From positions 1 through 64,000 of the forward strand of contig NZ_CXPG01000011.1 in assembly GCF_001403735.1 (NCBI RefSeq): a DNA stretch of 64,000 bases. The letters are read 5' to 3'. Below are positions 24,875 to 31,955 of this stretch, in pieces (the stretch's first letter is position 1; the number at the start of each line of letters is the position of its first letter). The notes beneath the pieces were generated by a model. That model was not told the DNA's origin. It made no database searches and saw only the letters and a program-made list of their open reading frames with translations. The stretch comes from Jannaschia rubra (GTDB lineage: Bacteria; Pseudomonadota; Alphaproteobacteria; Rhodobacterales; Rhodobacteraceae). Both the position numbers and the translations under genes were made by a program.

Positions 24875-25697
24875 CAACCGCAACAAGCCCATCGTCGACG
24901 TGGACGATGCGACCGTGCCGCTCAACTATTTCAACATCGTCAAGCTGACCGAGGGGCAGAGCTTCGACTACCGTGTTTCCGGCTACGAGACCTGCATCGT
25001 GCCCGCGACCGGCACCGTCACGGTCGAGGTCGCAGGCGAGACCTACCGCGACATCGGCCTGCGCACCGAGGACGTATTCGAGGGCGACCCGGAGGGCGTC
25101 TATGTACCCACCGACACCGCCGCCCGCATTACCTGCCGCTCGTCCGCCGCCGAAGTCTTCGTCGCGGGAGCGAAGTTCGACAAGACGCTGAAGCCGTTCG
25201 AGGTGCGCGCAAAGGATCTCGACAAGGTTCAGTACGGCTCGGACGACACCAAGACCCACCGCCGCATCGCCCACGTTCTGGGCGCGCAATACCACGACCG
25301 GGTGGGCCGCCTGTTGGTGAGCGAGCTGTTCACCGTTGGCGAGGGCGGATGGTCCGGGTTTCCCAGCCACAAGCACGACACCGACCGCCTGCCGGAGGAG
25401 ACGCGCCACGACGAGACCTACAACTTCCGCTTCAAGCCGAACTACGGCTCGGGCGTTCAACTCCTCCAGCGCGTCGACAATGAGCCGGGCGACGCCTACC
25501 ACGTCATGGATGGCTCGACGATCTGCATCGACAAGGGCTATCATCCCTCCTGCGTCCTGCCCGGATATCAGATGTACTACTTTACCATCCTGGGCGGTCT
25601 GAGCCAGCGGTCCTTGAAGCAGTACTTCCAGCCCACGCACGAAGCGCAGCTGCGGACCATACCCGGCATCATGGACATGGTGGCCAAGTTCAAATGA
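24855..25697 (+). CDS. iolB: 5-deoxy-glucuronate isomerase (IolB), copy 2
   Basis: The ATG at 24855 (MHIPPHDNRNKPIVDVDD) gives a 280-residue KduI/IolB-family protein. The metal ligands sit in GFPSHKHDTDRLPEETRHDETYNFRF (about residues 170-195, written here by its key His/Glu positions) and in DKGYHPSCVLPGYQMYYF (about 225-242). It is clearly divergent from copy 1 at 13025-13834: the N-terminal half shares little obvious sequence. It ends in LSQRSLKQYFQPTHE, which copy 1 lacks. It may be the main isomerase, or serve a different deoxyuronate. Confidence 0.88.
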   Translation: MHIPPHDNRNKPIVDVDDATVPLNYFNIVKLTEGQSFDYRVSGYETCIVPATGTVTVEVAGETYRDIGLRTEDVFEGDPEGVYVPTDTAARITCRSSAAEVFVAGAKFDKTLKPFEVRAKDLDKVQYGSDDTKTHRRIAHVLGAQYHDRVGRLLVSELFTVGEGGWSGFPSHKHDTDRLPEETRHDETYNFRFKPNYGSGVQLLQRVDNEPGDAYHVMDGSTICIDKGYHPSCVLPGYQMYYFTILGGLSQRSLKQYFQPTHEAQLRTIPGIMDMVAKFK

Positions 25698-26509
25698 CCC
25701 TTGCCACGCTGACCGATGTCTTCCGTCCCGACCGCGCCGTCGGCGGATTGGTCTGCCTGGGATGGGAGGACGCACGCGCCTATGCCCAAGCCGCCCAGTC
25801 CCTGAACGTGCCCGTCATCCTTCAGGCAGGTCCAAGTTGCCGCGATCACACGCCGCTGCCCGTCCTCGGCGCAATGTTCCGGTGGCTGGCGGCGGACGTG
25901 GACGTACCGGTCGTCGCGCATCTCGACCATGGCTACGACGCGGAAACCTGCCGCGCCGCGATCGAGGCGGGCTTCACCTCGGTGATGTTCGACGGCTCGA
26001 AACTGCCGCTCGACGAGAACATCGCCCGCACCCGCGAGATCGTCGAGATGGCCCATGCGGCGGGCGTGAGTTGCGAGGGGGAGATCGGGTTCGTCGGCTA
26101 TGCCGAAGGCGTCGAGAGCCGGGGCACAGACCCTGGCGAAGCCGCGCGGTTCGCTTCCGAGACCGGGGTCGACGCGATGGCCGTGTCGGTCGGCAACACG
26201 CATCTGCAGACGCAGGCAGGGGCAGGGCTGGACGAAGACCTGATCGCGGCCATAGAGGCGGTCACCGATGTGCCCCTCGTCATTCACGGCGGATCCGGCG
26301 TTCCCCATGCGCAACGGGCGCGGCTGGCCCGGACCTCCGCCATCGCCAAGTTCAACATCGGCACCGAATTGCGACAGGCGTTCGGTGCGGCCCTGCGGGA
26401 AGCCGTCAACCGCGACCCGGACCGCTTCGACCGTGTCCAGATCCTGCGCGACACACAGGAGCCCGTGATGCGGGCGGCTGTCGCCGTCCTTCGATCCCTG
26501 AAAGGCTGA
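25694..26509 (+). CDS. iolJ: Class II aldolase, 6-phospho-5-dehydro-2-deoxy-D-gluconate aldolase type
   Basis: This 271-residue class II (zinc) aldolase of the FbaA/IolJ family cleaves the phosphorylated intermediate to dihydroxyacetone phosphate and malonate semialdehyde. The start overlaps the iolB2 stop by 4 nt. It has VVAHLDHGYDAE with the zinc His (about residue 77), CEGEIGFVGYAEG (about 120), the second His region in SVGNTHLQ, and the phosphate-binding VIHGGSGVP and KFNIGTELR. The iol context fixes the likely substrate. The gene symbol follows the IolJ role and has not been tested by phylogeny. Confidence 0.88.
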   Translation: MTLATLTDVFRPDRAVGGLVCLGWEDARAYAQAAQSLNVPVILQAGPSCRDHTPLPVLGAMFRWLAADVDVPVVAHLDHGYDAETCRAAIEAGFTSVMFDGSKLPLDENIARTREIVEMAHAAGVSCEGEIGFVGYAEGVESRGTDPGEAARFASETGVDAMAVSVGNTHLQTQAGAGLDEDLIAAIEAVTDVPLVIHGGSGVPHAQRARLARTSAIAKFNIGTELRQAFGAALREAVNRDPDRFDRVQILRDTQEPVMRAAVAVLRSLKG

Positions 26510-26512
26510 TCC

Positions 26513-27499
26513 ATGCTCAACATCGGCATCCTCGGCTGCGGCCGCATCGGACAGGTTCACGCGGCTTCGCTCGACCGGATATCCGGGGCGCGTCTCGTCG
26601 CCGTCGCGGACGCCGTTCCCGATGCCGCATCGCGTCTGGCGGACCGCAGCGGCGCCCGTGCGATGGAAGCGAACGAACTGATCGCGTCGGCCGACATCGA
26701 CGCGGTGGTGATCTGTACGCCGACTGACACGCACTTCGATCTGATCCATGCCGCGGCGACAGCCGGCAAGGCGATCTTCTGCGAAAAGCCCGTGGATCTC
26801 GACGCCGCCCGCATCCGCATTTGCGCCGAGGCGGTGGCGCGCGCCGGTGTGCCCTTCATGACAGGGTTCAACCGTCGCTTCGACCCGAGCTTCGCCGCGC
26901 TCCGCCGGCGCCTGCTGGAGGGTCGGATCGGTTCGCCGGAACTTGTTACGATCCTCAGCCGCGATCCCGCTCCCCCGCCGATCTCCTACATCGCGACATC
27001 CGGCGGGCTGTTCCGCGACATGATGATCCACGATCTCGACATGACGCGCTTCCTGCTGGGCGAGGAGCCTGTCAGCGTCCATGCCACCGGGTCCGCGCTT
27101 GTCGATCCGGCAATCGGGGACGTAGGCGACGTCGATACGGCCGCGGTCCTCCTGACCACCGCGACGGGCCGGATCGCCCAGATCAGCTGCTCCCGGCGCG
27201 CGACCTACGGCTACGACCAGCGGATCGAGGTGCACGGCGCCAAGGGGATGCTGCGCGCCGGGAACCGACTGGAGACGACGGTGGAGGTGGCCGACGACGG
27301 AGGGTTCTGCCGCGACCCGGCCATGAGCTTCTTCCTGGAACGCTATGCGGAGGCCTATCTGGCCGAAATGCGCGTCTTCGTCGAAGCCGTCACGCAAGGC
27401 ACGGCGCCCGATCCGGGGATGGAGGACGGCCTGCGTGCCCAGATCCTCGCCGATGCCTGCGACCGGGCCTGGCGCGAAAGGCGGGTGGTCGAGATCTGA
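26513..27499 (+). CDS. iolG: Inositol 2-dehydrogenase
   Basis: This 328-residue Gfo/Idh/MocA enzyme has the Rossmann motif ILGCGRIGQVHA, the catalytic CEKPVDLD (Lys about 94) and GFNRRFDPSFAAL. The active-site segment is GGLFRDMMIHDLDMTRFLLG with Asp and His at the positions used by IolG for proton transfer. It oxidises myo-inositol to scyllo-inosose with NAD. It is the last gene of the plus-strand operon, 3 nt after iolJ. Of the three Gfo/Idh paralogues in the island, this is the one that matches classical IolG best. Confidence 0.92.
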   Translation: MLNIGILGCGRIGQVHAASLDRISGARLVAVADAVPDAASRLADRSGARAMEANELIASADIDAVVICTPTDTHFDLIHAAATAGKAIFCEKPVDLDAARIRICAEAVARAGVPFMTGFNRRFDPSFAALRRRLLEGRIGSPELVTILSRDPAPPPISYIATSGGLFRDMMIHDLDMTRFLLGEEPVSVHATGSALVDPAIGDVGDVDTAAVLLTTATGRIAQISCSRRATYGYDQRIEVHGAKGMLRAGNRLETTVEVADDGGFCRDPAMSFFLERYAEAYLAEMRVFVEAVTQGTAPDPGMEDGLRAQILADACDRAWRERRVVEI

Positions 27500-27548
27500 C
27501 CGAAGGTCTGCGCCGCGTTTCCGGAAGGGTGCGAGCGGTCACACGGTC

Positions 27549-29047
27549 CTATCTGCGCTTGCAGTCTTCGGAATAGCGTTCGTAGATCGCCGGATTGAGA
27601 TCGAATTCGCTTCCAACGGTTTGGCGGGCATCAGGTCGGCCGAAAATACGCGCGCGGCGGCGAAGGCTTCGGACGTGAGGGTGCGCAGCCCATCGGGCAG
27701 GGCGCCCAGCCCGCCGCCGGGGGTGCGGGAGGCCATGTGGACCCCCCCAGATGCCGAAGGACGGGACCGAGGTCTGATAGCTGACGACCTCCGGGAACAT
27801 CTCCTCCAGCGTCCGGGCGACCGTCCAACAGGTGTTGGTGGTCGAGAAGGGCGAGGAACTCTGCGTCACCAGCGTCGCGTTCTGGGTCATGACGGCAACG
27901 ACCAGTGAATAGACCTGCAGCGAATAGAGCTTGGACAGCGCCTCGTTGTGCGGATCGGGGAAGTCTATGATGACCCGATCATAACGCCGGTCGATTTCGC
28001 GGACGTAGAGGAACGCATCCTCGTTGTGGGCATGGACCTTGGGCGGCGCGACGCTGTCGCCGTTCAGCCGCGTGACCGGCGCGAATTCGATGCCCAGCCG
28101 CGTCATCTCGGGGTCCAGGTCCACGAGGTCGATCCGGGGGACGGAAGGATGGCGCAGCACCTCGCGCACGGCCATCCCGTCGCCTCCGCCCAGGATCAGC
28201 ACCGTCTCCGGCGGGGCGGGCGTCCAGGACATGACGGGATGCACCAGTGCCTCGTGATAGCAGTATTCGTCGACCTGGGCGGATTGCAGGTGGCCATCGA
28301 TGAACAGGCGGACGTCGTTGTGCGTCCAGGTGTTGGTTACGATGAGCGACTGATGGGGCGACTGCGTCTTCCAGACGACCCGGTCGAAATACAAATGGTC
28401 CTGCGCATAGGCCATGACATTCGACGCGCCCAGCGTCAGGACGAACAGCGCCGCGATGGTCAGGCAGATCTAGACCAGCATCCGTCGATAATCGTCGAGG
28501 TGATCGCGCAGTCGGAAGACGTTGGGCAGGGCCACCAGCGCGTTCGTCAGCCCGATCGCGAAGGAGGCGGTGATGAGCCTCAGCGACGGCAGCAGCAGGA
28601 TGGGAAAGGCCACCGACCCGATCAGGGCGCCGACGTAGTCGCGCGACAGCACGTCAGCGAGCGATTCCCTCATGGTGGAGGTTGCGACAGGACGCGGGTG
28701 AGGAGCGGTATCTCGAGGCCGACGAGGAACCCGATCGTCGAGATGAAGGCGAACATCCCCGTCGTGTAAAGCCATGGCGCAAAGGGAAACAGCATGAACA
28801 GGGATACGCCGCAAAGCCCGCGGACGATGGCCAGCACGAGTTCGACCCGGATGAAGGCCTGGATCAGGTTGCCGTGGATGAACCGAGAGACGTAGGAGCC
28901 GATGTCCATGGCGAACATGAAGAAGCCGATGGTCAGAGAGAACTGATAGACCGAGTCGCCGATCAGATAGCTCGACACCGTGCCGATGATGAGCCCGTAG
29001 ACGATGCCGCAGAGCGCGACGACGAGGATGGACCCCCGAAGGATGAT
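27549..29047 (-). pseudogene. Membrane-bound spermidine-synthase-like protein, multiply broken
   Basis: Pieces of one protein can be followed on the minus strand. Membrane segments begin near 29045 (LVVALCGIVYGLIIGTVSSYLIGDSV) with no start codon at the expected place. A frameshift occurs near 28680. An in-frame TAG lies at 28472-28470. The synthase domain follows: RVVWKTQSPHQSL, then LILGGGDGMAVREVLRH (SAM site), LVDLDPEM and IIDFPDPH. Two compensating shifts near 27735 and 27620 disturb the C-terminus, which ends YERYSEDCKRR. The intact form would be an integral-membrane polyamine aminopropyltransferase. It cannot be functional as read here. Confidence 0.85.
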
Positions 29048-29050
29048 CGC

Positions 29051-29299
29051 CTACCGCTGTGGCAGGGCGGAATAATTGTCCGTCTCGGGGCCCGAAATCT
29101 CGGTCACGCCATTGTCGCCCAGATAGCCCTGATAGGTGTCGAGGACGTATTGCGTCCGGTCGAGCACTTGGCCGAGACCGGCCATCTGCGCCTTATCGGC
29201 GGCGAAGAAGATCGAATAACCGACGAAGCCCGCGATGGCCACGACGGCAATGAGTTTGATGTTTCCAAAGATGTCCTGTCCCAGATCAGGCTGGTTCAC
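29051..29299 (-). CDS. Small membrane-anchored protein (82 aa), possibly relic
   Basis: A GTG start at 29299 overlaps the stop of the upstream GNAT-like frame (GTGA), the usual sign of translational coupling. The product has one hydrophobic segment (LIAVVAIAGFVGYSIFFAA, about residues 17-35), then a charged periplasmic-type tail ending in ETDNYSALPQR. No family is recognised. It sits between the broken GNAT-like gene and broken speE. It may have been part of a polyamine-cassette membrane complex, and may no longer be expressed usefully. Confidence 0.5.
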   Translation of the reverse strand: MNQPDLGQDIFGNIKLIAVVAIAGFVGYSIFFAADKAQMAGLGQVLDRTQYVLDTYQGYLGDNGVTEISGPETDNYSALPQR

Positions 29300-30109
29300 C
29301 CGACGTCCGAACGACTGAGCATGACCATCACACCTGCGGCGATCCTGGTGCGTAGTAATCGGTTGATTGTCTGCAATGCACGAAACCCTGCGCCTTCGAT
29401 GCCACGCCCTGGCATCCGATATGTCGCTCGGCAGGGACGGCACGGCCATCCGTGCGCCATCGCGGTGTGCCCGGTCCAGACGGTCGGCCAGCCCCGCGAT
29501 CCCTTCGGGGCGGCCTTCCCAGACCAGACCGGCGGTGCCGTCGGTCTCGGGTTCGTGCTTGGCGCCTGTGATGGCAAGGCCGGTGTCGGAGTGGGGCTCC
29601 GGCGCCTGGCCCGCGTAGAATTCGGGGTTGTCCAAGCCATAGACGATCTTTGCCTCGCCCGGCGCGTGATAGTCGGGGACGGTCAGCTCGACCTCGGCGC
29701 CGAAGTCGGCATACATCCGGTAGGCGGCATGGATAACCTCTCCGTCCTTGGCATGGTCGCTCGTGACGATGAAAATCTTGCGGATGCCCCAGTCCTTCAG
29801 GCGACCCGGCAGGTCGTTCAGCATGAAGCCGCCCGGCCCGCCGCCCGTGTCGGACCCGGTCAGATAGGTCCAGGACGGCCAGACCACGTCGGGCACCTTC
29901 TCGTCGAGCGCATAGCCGGTGACGCCCATGACCTGACGGTCCTTCATCAGGACGAACATCCCGTCCAGGGCGCCCTTCAGGAACCCCTGCTCGGCCTCCA
30001 GCGCGTCGTCCTCGTCGGTCTCCTCGATGACGGCGACGACGCGGGCGGCGTGGGTCATCTGCATGGGCTTCAGGGCGGGTTCACGGCTGGCGAACAGCGA
30101 TCCGAACAT
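29296..30109 (-). pseudogene. GNAT-like protein of the polyamine cassette, frameshifted
   Basis: A start at 30109 (MFGSLFASREPA) follows a strong GGAGGAG site. The frame encodes VLMKDRQVMGVTGYAL, LPGRLKDWGIRKIFIVTSDH and YADFGAEVELTVPDYHAPGEAKI, which look like the beta-strand/CoA-loop pattern of a GNAT acetyltransferase. Around 29400-29450 the coding trend moves to a second frame (GRGIEGAGFRALQTINRLLRTRIAAGVMVML) that stops at 29296. Total length is not a multiple of three, consistent with a single-base indel. Family assignment is tentative. Confidence 0.5.
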
Positions 30110-30481
30110 GGCAAGATCTCCTCCGGTGATTGCCGAAACGACGTGAGTAGCGAGTGAGAGACGGTCGCCGAAAATCGCCACTTCGACGCCCAGGACGACG
30201 GCGATGGCAAGCGCGGCGGTCAAGACCCGGCCGCGCGGTGACGACGCCATCGCCGGTATCCGCCAGAGGCCGACACGACGCTCGGTCCGCGTGCCGAAGA
30301 CGGCGATCGGCGCCGGGTTCATGGCCGGATGGGTCGCGTGGCCATGTCGCAGGGACACCCAGCATGGTATCGTCCAGCCCGTCCAGTCCCGTGGCGTTCC
30401 GCACTGGCCCGCTCCACAGGTGGACGCCGGCGATGGCGCAGGAGAGGACCGGCGTGGCCCAGGGCGTCGCCGCGCGTGTCG
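30110..30481. other. Gap with no assignable gene between speD and GNAT-like relics
   Basis: The minus strand carries an open frame upstream of and in phase with the GNAT-like start. It contains a hydrophobic stretch (VLTAALAIAVVLGVEVAIFG), but I see no start signal or recognisable domain. In a decaying cassette it may be the trace of another small membrane protein. No RNA gene or repeat is seen. Confidence 0.4.
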
Positions 30482-30826
30482 TCAGCTTGCCAATGCCGCG
30501 GTCTCCGGCACCCCTCGGACGAGGTGCGTGACGTCCTCGCGCGCGAGGCGGAAGTAGCGGCGCAGACCGTCCAGCGCGACCAACGGATCGCAATCGCCGC
30601 ACATGAAGATGTCGATGGCGGCATATTCCGCTTCGGGTCAGGTGTGGATCGAGATATGGGACTCGGCCAGAAGGGCCACCCCGGTGAAGCCGGCTCGCTG
30701 GGCGAAATCGTGCAGCTTGACGTCCAGCACGGTGGCCCCTGTCGCCCGCGCCGCCTCGTGGAACATGGCCTCTGCCGGCGCCCCGTCCAGCAGGTTCCTA
30801 GCACCGTGAAAATCGGGCCAGGACAT
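30482..30826 (-). pseudogene. speD: S-adenosylmethionine decarboxylase (SpeD) with internal TGA
   Basis: The frame contains FHGARNLLDGAP, ATVLDVKLHDF and the self-cleavage motif LLAESHISIHT, in which pyruvoyl formation occurs at the Ser after Glu. A TGA codon at 30640-30638 then stands exactly where the family has Trp in HTWPE. Beyond it the same frame continues with PEAEYAAIDIFMCGDCDP and stops at 30482. The downstream half is therefore still readable and only one codon is lost. The normal start is also unclear, because the expected N-terminus (FQLGVG) extends upstream without an ATG. This gene opens the decayed polyamine cassette. Confidence 0.8.
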
Positions 30827-31032
30827 GCCGACCCCAAGCTGGAACGACCGGGAGGCGGGAGGTCTGGATGATCGGAACGTCGTGTTTGATTTATGCGGAA
30901 GCCTAGAAGCCCCCCCCGCTGCCGTTCAATCGCGTTCGGCCAGGTTGGAGAATCCACTGTGGCACCGGCGCCGTCTTTCCCTGACGAGTGCGGTTGGCTA
31001 TGGCTTTCGGGCACACCAGCCGGAGCCTTGTC

Positions 31033-31941
31033 ATGACCGACCGCCGCCCCCAGAGGATCGCCTGCCTTGGCGAAGCCATGATCGAACTTGCGCTCGACGG
31101 CGACATGGCGGTGGTGGGGTTCGCGGGCGATGTGCTCAACGCCGCGATCTATCTGCGCCGGGCGCTGCCCGGCCCCCATTCGGTCAGCTTCGTCTCGCTC
31201 GTGGGCCGCGACCCCCTGTCGAACCGTATGGTCGAGCGGATCGAGGCGGAAGGCGTGGACACCGATCACATCGCCCGCCACGAGAACCGCATCCCCGGTG
31301 CCTATGCGATCATCACCGACGATCACGGCGAACGCAGCTTCGTCTACTGGCGCGACACATCGGCCGCGCGAACGCTGTTCATGCCGGGCTGCCCCATCCA
31401 GCCCGAGACGCTGGCCGGCTTCGACGTCCTGCACCTGAGCGCGATCACGCTGGCGATCCTGACGGCCGACGCACGGCGGGCGCTGATCGACTGGCTGCCC
31501 GCCTTTCGGGCGGGCGGCGGACGGGTCGCCTTCGACAGCAACTATCGCCCGCGCCTCTGGCCCGACGTCGCAACCGCGCAAGCCGCGGTGACCGACCTCT
31601 GGCGATTGACCGACATCGGGTTTCCCAGCGTGGACGATGAAATGGCGCTGTTCGGCGATGCGGATGCAGCCGCCGTCCTCGCGCGGATCGAAGGGGCAGG
31701 GGTGGCGACGGGTGCGCTCAAATGCGGCGAGGCGGGGCCGCTGCCGATCGGGGCGCGGCTGCCGGGAGCGGGCTATACCCCCGCGCCGCGCGTCGTCGAT
31801 ACCACAGCCGCGGGCGACAGCTTCACCGGCGGATACCTTGCCGCGCATCTGACCGGCGCATCGCAGGCCGATGCGCTGCAGGCGGGTCACGCGACGGCCA
31901 GCCACGTGATCGGCCACAGGGGCGCCATCGTCCCGCGCTGA
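31033..31941 (+). CDS. kdgK: 2-dehydro-3-deoxygluconokinase (KdgK-like PfkB kinase)
   Basis: KdgK phosphorylates 2-keto-3-deoxygluconate in uronate and Entner-Doudoroff-type catabolism. The ATG at 31033 (MTDRRPQRIACLGEAMIEL), 7 nt after GGAG, is chosen over an in-frame GTG-like start at 30988. The 302 residues include FAGDVLNAAIYLRR (about residue 35), FDSNYRPRLWP, and the kinase motif VDTTAAGDSFTGGYLAAHL (about 260). VDTTAAGDSF is typical of KdgK. It is a single gene, divergent from speD. Its substrate specificity is inferred from the motif. Confidence 0.85.
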   Translation: MTDRRPQRIACLGEAMIELALDGDMAVVGFAGDVLNAAIYLRRALPGPHSVSFVSLVGRDPLSNRMVERIEAEGVDTDHIARHENRIPGAYAIITDDHGERSFVYWRDTSAARTLFMPGCPIQPETLAGFDVLHLSAITLAILTADARRALIDWLPAFRAGGGRVAFDSNYRPRLWPDVATAQAAVTDLWRLTDIGFPSVDDEMALFGDADAAAVLARIEGAGVATGALKCGEAGPLPIGARLPGAGYTPAPRVVDTTAAGDSFTGGYLAAHLTGASQADALQAGHATASHVIGHRGAIVPR

Positions 31942-31955
31942 CGGCTGTGCGCGTT

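Noticed and set aside
28682-30157. Plus-strand open frame of 491 codons opposite the polyamine cassette
   Set aside because: The minus-strand frames show recognisable spermidine-synthase and GNAT-like blocks. The plus-strand translation is low-complexity His/Asp/Gly-rich without domains.
30638-30640. In-frame TGA in speD as a selenocysteine codon, because selD is present in the window
   Set aside because: The family residue is Trp, not Cys, no selA/selB/selC is seen, and the gene lies in a decayed block. A nonsense mutation explains it better.
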